This document shows positions 11,921 through 24,555 of a DNA stretch of 64,000 bases, piece by piece. The translations under genes were made by a program, and so were the position numbers. The stretch is from Zygnema cylindricum (Eukaryota; Streptophyta; Zygnematophyceae; Zygnematales; Zygnemataceae). Under the pieces are notes generated by a model. It searched no databases. It was not told where the DNA came from and saw only the letters and a program-made list of their open reading frames with translations. The stretch lies in contig JBBHKE010000573.1 in the NCBI GenBank assembly GCA_037447655.1, positions 96,001 to 160,000 on the forward strand, given 5' to 3'. Numbering within the stretch: position 1 is the stretch's first letter; every line of letters starts with the position of its first letter.

Positions 11921-12453
11921 TCAGTTGTGACCTAACACTGCTACCGGTGCAAAACAGCTCTGGTGGTTCTTGTGGCACTTCAACCTGTTAAATGTCGGAC
12001 ATTTGTGCATAACAGCTCTAGTATGCTTGCTTGACACGCCGACAGCGTCCAAAATTTCTTTTGGCAACTTAACTCTAGTGATCACATCATAGCCCTGTTT
12101 TGTTCCAGGAATAAGATAAGCTCCATCAGGCATTTAGGCGTTTTGTTGTTGTTGTAATATGGTGTCCCTTCATTCAACAACAAGTTACAAGATGGAAACA
12201 ACTCTCTTGCCTTTTCCTTAATTTTTATAAGACCGTCTAACAAAACCGTTTCTGTTCGGATGGGTATCCACTATTCCACCAATTGGTATCTGATGGGCCG
12301 TTTCGAGCTGCAAGTGCACACGTCTTCTTCTTGGCCGTAAATGTGCATGGAGGTGCAGGGTTTCATGTGGCGGCACGCTAGTGAGAACTTGAAGTTTGCA
12401 ACATCCTGTCTGCTCATTGCCTGAGCATAGTTACTACCATGGAGAAGTCCCAA
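11921..12453 (-). other. possible degraded coding remnant downstream of WDR76-like copy 2
   Basis: The frames seen at 2860-3392 recur here without visible change, because they lie inside the duplicated block. Their preservation reflects the recency of the duplication and is not evidence of function. Confidence 0.25.
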
Positions 12454-12767
12454 GTAAAGTCAAAAAGTATGTTTTGTTCCAAAAAGAATACAAGAATGAT
12501 TACCATTGACAAAAAAATTAAGGGCATGACTATACTTGAGATTTTGTAGACATCAAGCCCCAATTTTGCATCTCATTGGTTAATGTAATTCAACCTTAAA
12601 TAAAAACGAAACATAATGATGCCAAAGGCGAATGATCATACAAAAGAATTTAGTTGACAATCGGTAAAATTCATTTTGAGGCGATATTCTAATTATTCTG
12701 AATTCGCAGGCCCACGAATATTAAAAGCTACAACTTTTGCTAAAAAAGTGACGGGAAAACATTATGG

Positions 12768-15700
12768 TTACGACGAGGCACATGCTGCGTTCATACTCAA
12801 TCTCTTCCATATCGGAGATAACTGTACAATTGTCTTACCAGCCAGCCATAAGTGATTACCGCCACCTTGTGGAGTGTAATCGACCATCAATGAAAGCGAG
12901 TCGTACCCCACATAGCCTCTGCTGACGGCTCTCCCCGTCTCCACATCGTACAAAGAAAGCTTGCCCGAGCCTTCCCCCGGGGTTACAACGCCTTTCCCGG
13001 CCCACACGAAAGCAGGTCGATAAATGTGCCTGCTACGCCTTATTTGCGGACTCATGTGCCCAGACAGCCTATGCAAGGGCTGTGCCGGAGACCTTATGTC
13101 ATGAATGAGGATTTCAGGATCGTGGCTGGCGGAAAGAAGGAGGTTCTCATTGGCTGGACTCCATTCAACCACATTGATTTCTGAAGCATGGGCGTCGTGA
13201 AGAGTATGCATGCATGGGGTCGGGATGCGCAGGTCCAGTATGCAAATGGCAGCATCAGCTCCACAATCAGCCAGTATGTTAAGATCCCTGCAATCATAAA
13301 CACTTTCATATCAATAGCTAGAAAACAGTACCACTTTTCCTGGAGTAAGCTTCACAGCGTTGTGTCCTCAAGTCTTCCTCCAATTTTTCAAAATATGAAA
13401 TGGGCAGAAAACTGGATACGAACGCAACAAAGGATCGGGGAAAAACTGTCGAATAAAAGACATATAGCATACGAATTGGATCGTTTGCATTTCTATCCTA
13501 CCGGGTGACGTTTTTTTTTTTATCCACTTGTACAAATAAGTCTTTCTCTATCAGAAGCTCGTTACGACCAGCAGCCAATATGCCGAAAATTCAAACCCAC
13601 AGACAGACTCTAGCCTCGATCCTAACTATTTAGTGATAAAGTTGCCAGTAGGATGACCTTTTTTTTACTCCTCAAACAGCGGTCAAAAAAAGGTCTATGG
13701 AATGTGAGACTCCATTGTAGAGGATACTGCCACTTGAGCATTGAAAAGCCTAACATAAGCAAAGAAGCTGGGTCGCTGCCATATCGTTATCGCTTTCCCA
13801 TCAAAAATTCAAAAAAGACTCATGGGACAAAAATGTCAATCACTGCCAATTCATGCACATATGTAAATACCTGAAACGGACTCCTCTCACTGCTGCACTG
13901 TGGTGATCTTCAATGGTGCGTTCCTTGGTAATGCCTGTCGGCCCAATCGTGCCGTAAGCGAGTGTTCCATCCTTCGATGCAGTTGCGAGTCTCAAACTCT
14001 TTTCGTGCATCCCAAAGATGCCCTGGGAATGGAGGTCATCTGCCTGGGCGACTATCTTCGGCGTGGTGCTCTGATTGGCTCGCGCCTGATGCTGTTGCTT
14101 GTTCAAGTCCCAAAGCACAACTGAATGGTCATTGGAACTAGTGAGCAGCAATGTGGCTTCTTCCTGCAATACACGGACCATCCCACGAAAAGATCATCAA
14201 GTTAGTCTCAAATGCCGATATTAGGCGGACCTATGAAAACTTCTTACCAAATTTACCCAATTTTCTCTTCTAATTCTCCCCTGAGACTTTGTCTCTCATG
14301 GCTGCCCCAACAAATTACTTCCGTTCAGAGACATAGGTGGAAGATGAGTATGGCTTACAGTTTGTTCATAAAACAGAACCAGACCACAACATGAAGGAAA
14401 AAAAAGTGTACGAGCTCTAGTGCACACAAAATACAATTCTAGGTGCTCCCTCCATGGCATAATGTCACGACATAGGCAGCCAAAACCACAAAACAAAAGA
14501 AACAAAAAAAACGTAGAATATATATATATACACACATATAACGACAAATGCAAAAACACATGTCCAAATCATGTATAAAGCATTGAATGCACGGCTTAGA
14601 CACTACATAAAAGCTTTTGAAACATACCATAAACTGCTCCGAAAGAAACTGGACTTGCGATATCCAGCCTCGTCCAGCTTTCCATGAGATCAATGGCTGT
14701 ACGGAACTGTCTTCCTTCAAACCATGGCTCTCCATCCCATGTTTGCTTTCTGAATGAGACGTACCACTTTCCACTTTTATATTTTGAGAAGGAAAAACCG
14801 CAATTCTGCCTTGATGCCCACCAGCCACCAAAAGAGAGCGATTCCCACCAGCCATATCCATACTATATATTTTTGAAAGGGCGCAATCTTGCAGAAATCC
14901 TTCAACAACTTTGAATCCTGCAAGAGTTTTCTCCAAAGACTCCTTTTCATCAACTCCTCCCACCCCTCCACTGCTACTGAGGAATCCCTCTGAACTCCCA
15001 TCCTTTGAGCTTTTTTCCTCACACATGTATTTTAACACCGAAGAGTCATCGTAGAAAACCTGTTCCGTCTCTCCTTCCACCATTGTCTCCCCTTCTATTT
15101 GAGTCCCATTTAATATGCCATTGTGCTTATCTATTTGGTTCTCACCTTCAACAAAGCCCCTTATCCGCATGCTCCTACGAACCGGAAGAGTTTGAATTCT
15201 GTTCCCATTTGGCTTTTTCTTTGCAAGAATTTTCTTCTTCTCTGAGATGAATGGGTTTACACCCGGTTCAATTCCAAGACTGAGTAAATATTCTTGGTTT
15301 TTTCGAATTCGTTCCAAGCGCTCTTGTTCATAAGGTGAAAGAGGGGCTTCATGTATCAGTGGAGGATGCTTTACTGCTTTCACTTTCTTATTTTTTTTCT
15401 TTCTATCTGTCACCTTTTTTATAAAGTTATTAGCGTTTATAATAGCCGGGAGGTTTGTCTTCTCTAAAGTGAAACTAGAGGACGGATTCTTAATGTGAAA
15501 AGAAGACGTTTTTACCCTAACTATAGGTCCAGAACCGTGAGAAGTTTGTGTACTTTTAAAGTACTTTTTTTCTGATTCGGAATCATCATTTTCTGTACTT
15601 TCTTTGGGGACTAAGTAACTGAAGGAAGTAAGACTGTCATTTATTTCAGTGCATTTTTTAGTTTTTAGTTCTGTAGAAGGTTTCCTGACAAAAATGTCAG

Positions 15701-16112
15701 TTAACGAGTTCACTTCTGAAGAAGCTTTGGCAACATTTTCTTCGTCTATTTCTAATGTTATTTTTTCCTTTCCAATTGAAGTGGAAGTAAGCTTTGCCGA
15801 ATTTTTACCGATGGATCTTGACTGTCTTTTATGAACTCCTACATTTTTCAAGTTTTTTATTAAAACTGGAGACTCTTCCTTTCTACCAGGGTTTAAGAAT
15901 GAAGGCCGAGAAAGAGATTTGGTGTCAAAAAAGGGAGTTTTCTCAGAGTTATTCAGAGACTTCATGGTTCGTCCATTAGTGACAGTTTCCAGGAGCTTAT
16001 GTTGAGCTGTTCCAAAAAGTGACGTCAGCGAAGTCTGCTTCAATTTCTTGCTGACGTGGCCATAGTCTAAAGTCTCACCAGTCCGATTGTATTGAGAAAC
16101 TGAAGTGGCCAT
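12768..16112 (-). CDS. WDR76/CMR1-like WD40 protein, copy 2 (765 aa, three exons)
   Basis: Exons on the minus strand are 14628-16112, 13871-14163 and 12768-13287, with splice sites and 766 codons as in copy 1. The two coding differences from copy 1 (15774 and 16056) are synonymous, Ile ATT/ATC and His CAC/CAT, so the proteins are identical. The other two substitutions (13819 and 13844) are in the second intron. About 375 bp upstream of the ATG is shared with copy 1. Beyond that the flanks differ, because copy 1 has a Harbinger-like element immediately upstream. The two paralogs could therefore be expressed differently. Family assignment and role are as for copy 1. Confidence 0.82.
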
Positions 16113-16487
16113 TTCTGAGCGGGAAACACTTTCACTTAAGGAAGGAAGAAGATTATGAATGCCAAAAAAGAGTCAGAAAATATCGAACAGTTTTGCAGAA
16201 GCAAATTAATAGGCACCAACCGAAAAAAAAATGCTTCGTAAGGTTTATAATTCCGTAGTTTGCCAGTTCTGTTTGCTATCGACAAATTTGCAGGTAGGAA
16301 AAGAGAAGGGTTTGATATTCGACAATGGGAAACAGCTAAATTTAAGATGTTAAGGACATTTATGTTACCGAAAAACAAACAGTACCAAAACATTGTTATT
16401 GTACTTTCACGAAAAAACACTGTCGAACCACTCAAGTTTTGAATTTTGAATCCAAATTTGGCGCCAAAAAGTTGAACATTGGCGCCA

Positions 16488-16813
16488 ATTCATTAATTCC
16501 TGTGCGAGTACCGTACATCTACCCGTTTCAAATTTTTAATGTACCATATAGAAATCCATGTCAGTATTAGTGAAATATGTTTCTGATTCGACGACCGAAA
16601 AAATTGAATTTAGAATGTACGGTGCGGCAATTTATCCTACACTTTTCATGGTACGGTAAGCCCGGAAAACGAAATCAGAAATCCTGAAATCGGAATCTAT
16701 AACTTTTAGGAAACATACATCGACGGAGGGAAACCTGCTATATCAACGGAAACATGTTTAGCACAGATTTTCTTACCATACGAACAATGTACAGACAGTA
16801 CGTTTGTAATTTA
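16488..16813. repeat. diverged homolog of 8222-8393 and spacer
   Basis: Positions 16488-16659 are the partner of 8222-8393. The remainder up to the hAT-like element at 16814 shows no gene or recognisable repeat. Confidence 0.6.
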
Positions 16814-17599
16814 GAGTGTTGTGTATCGGTAAAAAACTTATCGCGATAACACCGATACCGATAGTTATCAGTTATCGAACGGTCAGAGGTTCCGATATAT
16901 CGGTCTGAGACCAACAAATTCCATATCGGCGATAACTTTTTAAAAATATAGTATGCATACAATAGTACTATATAACATACTGTATTATATAATTTTCATT
17001 ATATAGCGTGGAATGCCACGTATAAGAATTTGTTCCGCGTATCTATTTAACTGAAAATCTTTACGGACAGCGCTGCACATAAACGTCGACAAATATAAGT
17101 TAATACTTTATTGTTATAAAACTATACTATCGAAACGAAAAAAATAAAATACATTGTAAAATTTCTGAATCAAACTTTTTCCAAAAAAAGACGAACAGAC
17201 TGAAAGAAGCAGACGAACACACCTGTCAGACTGCCGCCATTTCCAGACGCCATATTTTGAAAATTCTGGCAGCAGGAATTTTGAAAACCCCCTTAAATTA
17301 GGAATAATGATGGAAAATTCGCGATTTTTTACCGGAATCGGGAGTAAGGGGGTCCGCTGCGCGTCCGGGGAATACGACGTACAGTTGCGTGTACAGGCCG
17401 TACATTTATCTGTACGGTCCGTACAGATATCGCCAATAGTTATCGTTATTGGCATTATCACCGATAAGTACCCAATATTATCGGCTACTTATAGGCGATA
17501 AGACCGATGTCGATATATCGTACCAATATATCGATTATCGGGAACCCGAAAAAAAGTCCATATCGGTTATCGGTAAATCCTTACCGATACACAACACTA
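16814..17599. mobile_element. hAT-like non-autonomous element (786 bp)
   Basis: The ends are AGTGTTGTGTATCGGTAA (from 16815) and its inverse ending at 17598. The flanking octamers GTAATTTA and CTAATTTC match at six of eight positions, consistent with an old 8-bp target duplication. Termini of the TAGTGTTG type and 8-bp duplications are hallmarks of the hAT superfamily. The interior carries many TATCGG/CCGATA inverted motifs and several GTAC sites but no transposase. Confidence 0.7.
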
Positions 17600-17851
17600 C
17601 TAATTTCCTTCCAACTGAAAATGCCTCGAACCCAAAATTGCAAATGTGTGTCAATTCTCAAGGCTCCACGTCGCTGCCAATTTTTCATGTTTTCTTTGAC
17701 AGGCGAAAAATATTTCGAACGCAATTATTTTGTTTTGCATGTATTACAACTGGGTGAAATTTCGTCTTACACGTGCGCTGTAGTCAAAAATGATTTTATT
17801 TATCTTTTTGGACGTTTTTCTAAACTGTACGAAAAGTATGAGAGTATAGTA

Positions 17852-18401
17852 CACCGTCAATCGCTATTAGAGTATATAACGCCAATTCGGTGCCCTTTTT
17901 TCAAAAAAAAAAACCCGAAATACAATCCATAATTCTATTTTTTCCATTATTCTAATTAAGTTTTTTATTCAATTAGCGTTAATAAGGAAAGTACACTGCG
18001 ATGGAAATAGTGTGGGGTACAGACAAGGTATTTCCGTACGAAATGATACTTTTTGAATTACAAAGGCATAAAAAGACACTTAACATTATTGCGCACACAT
18101 GTGAATGTGCACTGGAAGAAAGAGATGCAAACTCGTCGACAAAAATTACGTTCTCATATGTTCGTCCGTCGACCGTGTGAACAGCGCGAAGCGTACGAAT
18201 TGTCAGTTTTTGTACGGCTACATATACTACTGTAGACATCGAAAGGGCGGGTATTTATTATTCAAGACAACCCAAATTACAGTTAGGGATTAATTAGTAT
18301 ATATCTTTTTTTTCAAAAAAAAAAAAATCCCGATTAGTGTTAAAAACACTATTTTTTTTTTTACGCTATTTATTCCTTTACTCTAATAGCGATTGACGGT
18401 G
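17852..18401. mobile_element. CACCG-family TIR element (550 bp)
   Basis: There is a perfect terminal inverted repeat of at least 23 bp, beginning CACCGTCAATCGCTATTAG at 17852 and mirrored up to 18401. TA dinucleotides flank both sides. There is no coding capacity. It belongs to the same family as 18520-19059, 28909-29116 and 39193-39375, which share the CACYG ends and the ATCGCTATTAG/TTATTAG subterminal motif. I cannot assign a superfamily. The TA flanks hint at a Tc1/mariner-type target. Confidence 0.78.
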
Positions 18402-18519
18402 TACTGTACGAATTCGTGTGTCGTTTATATTGCTAATAAGATTTCGGTTCATATAGCAGATTCCCCTCGTTCGATATTATGTTTTGATTGTTTTCCCATA
18501 TCTTTTTCCTGAATCTCTA

Positions 18520-19059
18520 CACCGCGAATCGTTATTAGTGTCAAATTTTAAATAGTGTTAAAGAAAATTTACCGTAATTGATGCAAATTAAGAATTTGAA
18601 AATTTTCAAAAAAAAGGTGTATTCTAATTTCGGCGTTTATGCTAATTTGGGAAGAGCAAAAATGGAATATTCGCCGTACGATTATATACATTAATATATG
18701 TATTCGTACAAAATATTAGAAATCGTACGCCGTCGCGAATTTAAAATATCCGTACATGCTGTACTAATTTACGTATCAGACTAATCCCATTTTTTTGAGC
18801 GCACGTTCCTATGCGTGCGCGTCTGATTTAATTCACTTTTTGTAAATTTTCACTTAAAAAGGTACAATTATGTACGGTCTGACATCGACCGTACACCACA
18901 CTATTTATATTTTATTGTAATTTCGGGCTTTACTTTATTTTGTACGGTACCTTAATTAACGTGAAGGAAAAATTAAAATCATGTATCCTATTTGAAAAAA
19001 AAAATCAGAATTTTAAGAACCCAAATTAGTGACTTTGACACTAATAACGATTCGCGGTG
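18520..19059. mobile_element. CACCG-family TIR element (540 bp)
   Basis: The perfect terminal inverted repeat, about 26 bp, begins CACCGCGAATCGTTATTAG at 18520 and is mirrored to 19059. The left flank is TA and the right flank is TT. It starts 118 bp after the previous family member and has almost the same length. No ORF is present. Confidence 0.78.
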
Positions 19060-19111
19060 TTGAGACCTAAAGAAAGTGAGAAGACGGAAAGAGAAGGAAG
19101 AAAGAAGACCT

Positions 19112-19160
19112 ACATGCCACATGCTACATGCTACATGCCACATGCTACATGCTACATACC
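19112..19160. repeat. heptanucleotide tandem repeat ACATGCY x7
   Basis: Seven consecutive heptamers ACATGCC, ACATGCT or ACATACC lie about 300 bp upstream of the PREY start codon. Confidence 0.85.
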
Positions 19161-19458
19161 TACAGCCTGCAGCCCCTGCAGCACGGTATACGCCTACACC
19201 GTGAATCATAATTATCGTCAAGAATTGCTTGGGGTTTATTTTGCTGCTATAAATGTCGCTGACTCGAAAAATGAGAAGTCTAAAATAAGTCGTTGTTGAA
19301 GTGTTTTGTACATGGTAGCCTGTGTATTTGACTCTTCCTGACGAAGATTTTCCTGGAAATTTCGGTGTAGTTTATTGACGTTCCTACGCTAATACTGATT
19401 CACTTGTAGTGCTGTAGTTTCGTATTCTTTCTACGTTTCCACTGCGGCTTTTCCTCCT

Positions 19459-21231
19459 ATGGCTCTGTCGGGACTTATCTTTCCAAGGACAGTTTTCCAT
19501 GCTCTGGCTCGAGGCGGATCGTACGGCCGGGTGTTCACACGCGCGAAGGCAGACATTAGCGGAGGAGAGTTTGACGTAGAGCTTTTGAAGTGGCTCGCTT
19601 GTCCTTTAACAAAACAATCCTTAAGGTAGGAGCATCCTGTTCAAGTTTTATTTCGATTTCAAATTTTAAGTTAGGAGTTTGAGGAATGGACAATTTTAGT
19701 GTTGTCATAGTCCGGTCAAATAAAGTAAACGTTCAAGCGGTTGTATGTTGTTCAAATGTTGTTTAAACGTTATTTTTTGTGAATGAAAACGATATAGTTA
19801 AAACGGTATATACGAAAATATTTAATTTATCTGTCGTTACCTTTGAGCTCATAACATTTCTGAGTAATTAAAGCATTTAGAACTTTTGTGAACTCAGAGT
19901 TGTAAATTTCTAAGTCTTCAGTTCAAAAGTTAATCGAGCTCAATAGTTCAGAACTAAGAACTCTGACTTAGACTTCAGAATTGTAGATTTTGAGCTCAAC
20001 AGTTTTGGCGGGAGAGAGATTCTTTTAGGACATGAAAGTAGACTGGGGAGGAGAAAATTGAAAAGGCGCTCAGAGGTGGTGAAATTTTTTGAAAAGAGAA
20101 AATAAATGGCATCATCAAGATCATGAAATCACACATTTATTTTGAATTTTGCAGGAGTATTTCAAGGTTTAAAATGATTTAAACAAGTTAAACGGTAATA
20201 TTTAGTGGTTTAAACGATCATTTAAACGATTGCAGGTCTAGGAAGTATTGTTTAAATCCAACACTGCCATTAAGCAGATTAAGTGGGTCCCATTAAGCCT
20301 AACATTGTGATTTTTTAATTTTTCCAAGCGCATGATTTAGCACATAAAAATAATTATTGTTAGCAGGGTGGTCAAACTTTTATCCGGGGGTACAAGTGTA
20401 TACACGCAAATAGTCTGTCATGGTGGTCTTTGGTCCAAGACGTCCTATGATCTATAGTTATTTCTTTTTGTTTTTTTTCTCTCCCTCCCTCTCCCTCGTT
20501 TTTTCTTTTGACAGATATGACAAAGAAGCACAAGAGCTTGTCAACGACGCTCTTGGAGTGGCGTATCCAGTATGCTTTCATCATCCTTCTGTCATTTTTT
20601 GCTATGCATTTGTTGTTTCTTGTTTTAGAACTACTTATAACTTTTTCTTCAAGTTTGCCTCTCACCCACCATTAGTGTGGCTCCTGTTAGTATCCAAATT
20701 CAATAGGAAATACTTTTCACACCAACTCAGGAAAGCAAGGAAGATTTATTTTGTTGGAATGTACTTGGTTACACTGACCAATTTTAGGTTGGACATGATT
20801 CATTATCGACCACTGCAATCAATGATAAACAAAAGTAAAGTAATATGGGTCGTCCAGACTTATTATGGTGAGGCGTGTACCACTGTCGAGAGAGTTCATT
20901 TTATGGAATTTATTCCATAAAATGGTAAGTGTAGCTTAATGAACTTTGCCGAGAGGAAAAAAAAAAAGTCAATTGATTTTGATGTGGTCAAGGCCCGTGT
21001 TCTGAGTACTGAGACTTTAGACGCTCACTGCAGCCGATTTGGAAAGAATCATTTCAATTCTGCCCACTTTTGTGTGTCAAAGGGTAGGACCATACAAAAT
21101 CTGGGCACACTAATGGGGTATACAGAATACTGATTCTGAATGCAGGGCATGTTTGACAGATTATCGGAGGCCTTCCACATCTTATTCCAACTGAGGGTCG
21201 CTTATTGCACGCCGTTGCCAAAGTGGAATAA
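19459..21231 (+). CDS. PREY-type (UPF0434/Trm112-like) protein, mitochondrial, 97 aa
   Basis: Exons are 19459-19625, 20515-20569 and 21160-21231, with GTAGG and GTATGC donors and TTGACAG acceptors at both introns (98 codons with stop). Residues 1-35 are basic and aliphatic with almost no acidic residues, like a mitochondrial presequence. The core reads ELLKWLACPLTKQSLR (41-56), then RYDKEAQELVNDALGVAYP and finally IPTEGRLL. This is the small Trm112-like zinc-ribbon fold shared by bacterial YcaR and eukaryotic PREY. Human PREY stabilises methyltransferases for coenzyme Q synthesis and complex I assembly. The same role here is inference. The usual Arg-Asp-Gly after YPI is replaced by Ile-Gly-Gly (75-78). 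The start is the only ATG that gives a presequence in frame. Intron 1 contains repeats of TTTAAACG and a possible hAT-like fragment. Confidence 0.85.
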
Positions 21232-24200
21232 CTTTGGAATGGAAGGTGAGCAGCAACTTAAATTGGTGGACTTGGCGCAAAACTCTAAGAATGGATCAAC
21301 GTGCTCAGTCTTTTAGCAACATGTACGATTTTATGGTAATATTCAACAAAGGAATGAGCTTTGTGTTTTCTAATGAGTATATATGACTTAACACATGACA
21401 TTTGCTGTCACATTTCTTTAACATGTATATGGATTTTACTTTTACCTCCAATCACTTTTACTTTTTTTTTAGGTGTGGGTTTAAGGATCTACCCATGTGA
21501 AGACATCACGTTGCCATTTTAACAAAATGTATACCGTAAAAAGTTAGCTTTGGAATATTTCCATGTTTCTGGCAATTGTTGTTCGGTTTCTTTCCGTATT
21601 CTTTCTTAGCGCACTGACTCAATGTCCTAAAAGTTGGTGCTCTTAGTGCGATGGGACTCTGACATCTTTTGAAGTTTGTGTGATTTGATCTTGCCTGCTG
21701 GCTTACGACCCTTTTTTTCAAATTCACACGTGTCCATGTCTACATCACATGAATGGCGAGATTTTGCTTCTCCGGACTCATGACTGGTCAGCAATATGTT
21801 TGTGTTTTTGCCTTAATCGCCTGCATCTACAGCCACTCTTCTCTTTGACTTCTGGTCAACTTTCTGGCAGAAGTAAAAGACTTTGACTTGAAGATCAAGA
21901 ATTCATGACACTTGGCTTTTGAATCCTGGCTTTCGTCGACAACCTGGGTATCAGTCATGCAATTGCCAACATAGAACTCGGTGTCCCGTTATTACCGTAT
22001 GGGGAACAACACATGACGAATCATTCATGCTTGACATGCCGTGACCCTCGCATCTGTAACCCGGCCAATTGCTATCTTCAAGTTGTTGAATGCAGTCCAT
22101 CTCAGTACAGTTCCTATGATACTTGAATCAAAACTTAAACGTTGAAGTGTACCAAAATACTGGATATTTCCTGCTTAGCAAGAAGATTCCATGTGTCTAA
22201 TCCTTGCCCTGTTGATCTTTGTCGATAAGACATTTGGACAGCTTACCAGAAGTAGCATTTTTCACAATAAATCAATGAAACCAAATTCGCGACTATCACA
22301 GTGATTGTCGACAGAATACTTGGAGTTGAAAAAAAACTGGCAAGAATTTTCGTGAAAGTCAAAACTCCCATTTAATTCACATATCCAATGGAGGGATTAT
22401 ATGTTTCTGGGCAAAGTTAATTGAGAAAAAGATAATAGAGAAAAAGAAATGACAAAATATATTGGACGTTGATTCCGTTGCATGTTGAAAGCTTCAATGG
22501 AGAAGAGAATGGAGGTTACACATGAAAAAGAAAGTAGAATCACCAGAAAGAGAAGAGAAAGAGCAAAGGTCAAGGAGCAGGTGTTTAGAAACAGTAACAC
22601 GTTGGCAGATTTCGAACCAAAAGTACATCAGATTTTACTCAACCTAAATGATGCCTATTTCAGTTGGACAAGGTTTTAATCAAGTGGGTCCCACAGAAAG
22701 ACAAAACTCATTGGGTTCATTTGCATTGAACAACACCCTGGAAATACTGCATAGTATTCCGCGTTCATGGCGAGACGCATCCAATATTTGGCATTTACTT
22801 GCAAAGCTGCAGAAAGCCAATAACTATGAAATAAACTCAAACCAGTTTCATAATTGTCCATTGCTCCATCTGCTGTGGCATCTGTTTGCCGTCTTTCTGC
22901 CAGACAAAAGGAATTTTGCAGTACATTGTCCACATGTTTTCTAATGTTCACCTAATTCTCCAGGATCACATGACTTATTTGAGTTTTCATGTTTTAGACT
23001 GAGGTGTGGGGTCAACCTCACAATGTAATCAATAAAATGTCAAATCTGTAAAGAAGAGTCAGGGACACATTCATTTATCGAATTCCAGTCTCGACATACA
23101 AAATAGCGATGCATCTTCTTTGTTTCACTTCAAACCCTACTTCAACATCTGTACGACAGTTTCTTTATCAAAGACAATATTTGACCTCTCACGGAGGCGT
23201 CCACGAGCCCGAAAGGAATAAATCTCGAAACATTGTCCGCTTTGCAACAATAAAAAATACTGCAAAAGAATCCAAACATTGTATTCTATCAAAATATGGC
23301 ACAGTCAATTCTCAAGAAAAGAGGTCGTTTTCTTAAAAAACAGAAGAAAAATTAGCAGTCAATAACTTGTGTTTGGAAAACAATTGAAGCAATCATTGAG
23401 GAGATTCGCGTACAAATGGAGAAAACTGTGCCCAAAAAGACATGTAAATCGAGTTTTTTACCCCTTTTAATGTTACAATAACGTAACAAGGCAGAATTTG
23501 AACTTTAAATAATCATTGTTTGAAAAGTACGATATTATATTTTTGCGGAAAGTTCAAACTCTAAAAAAATCCAAAACAAGTGGTTCAAATGAACGAAAAT
23601 TTTGAAAGCCGTGATACAATACGCTCCCCAAAAAAAAGGAACGATTTCGGTTACACTTCATTGTACACTGAAGCAAAAAATGCAGTGTACTTACCGTTCG
23701 ACCCGGTTCAGTTCAATTTGGTTCCGGTGTGGGCCAAACCGAAGAGTTCAGTTTGAGAACGCGATTGCAATTTACAAACCAAATTAGACCATTGGATTTT
23801 GCCGGACCGGACAGTTCAGACCATTAAACAGCTCAAATTCCTTAAGAGCCCTAAAAATGCAAAAAATACGTAAGGAAGTCCTGAAATGACGTGCCATAAA
23901 TTTTAGCATACTATTTCTACTTACCCCGTACAGCTGTCAGCTGTCCTTTATGTACTTTTATTGTGTAGCTTCGTATTTTATGATACGGTATATCCGTACG
24001 TCCATACATCCATACATCGGCTCAAATAGGGTTTGGCGTGCTTGAACCGAACCAATAAAATCGATCAAACCGAACCATGCCGGTTTAAACGGTTAGAGAT
24101 TTAACGAAAGCGAACTGGTGAAACCACCAGTTTAGTTCGGTTGGAAACAGATTTGGCCCAAACTGGACCAAGTAATACCTGTACTTTAGATGTACTTCAC

Positions 24201-24555
24201 ATGTACTATTTTTCGTCCTCGTACATATTTTGCGTAGAGGCTGGCTTAATTTTAAGTGGTATTTTTTTTTACATGTATTTTATTCGTACTTACTTGTGAT
24301 TTATTTGTACTACGTACTTCAGCATTTACACATACTTCTGTTTACATTGATATACAGGGTTCAAATTAGAACAAGATGACTCTGGCTTTGTTCATTTCGT
24401 CAAAAAAAGAATGGCACTTGGTTCAAATAACCGGGCAGGAAAAAATAATTTTGAACTGCCAACTGCGGTTCGAGTACTGTGTTGTTACGGTAGTTACAAA
24501 AGACATCTTCTACAAAACATAAAAAGTTGCTTAAAGGAAATAAGAAGGCCCTCAC
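21232..24555. other. intergenic region between PREY and TTC4
   Basis: This is the convergent 3' flank of both genes. No convincing coding exon was found, though the missing last TTC4 exon should lie here. Positions 23680-24185 contain many GGTTCRGTT/AACCGAAC motifs in both orientations and GGGCCAAA-type sequences, suggesting a degraded inverted-repeat element without clear ends. The rest is AT-rich and featureless. Confidence 0.5.

Larger units (their letters stand above)
11269..16487. repeat. segmental duplication, copy 2 (5219 bp)
   Basis: This is the second copy of the 2208-7474 block in the same orientation, 9061 bp downstream. It lacks the 48-bp tandem unit. Its left junction lies inside a Harbinger-like sequence. 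Its right junction leads directly into the 16488-16659 homolog of 8222-8393, with no intervening transposon. Confidence 0.95.

Noticed and set aside
20420-20920. 166-codon plus-strand ORF
   Set aside because: It overlaps PREY exon 2 in another frame and covers intron DNA. It has no recognisable family and an unlikely hydrophobic and aromatic composition.
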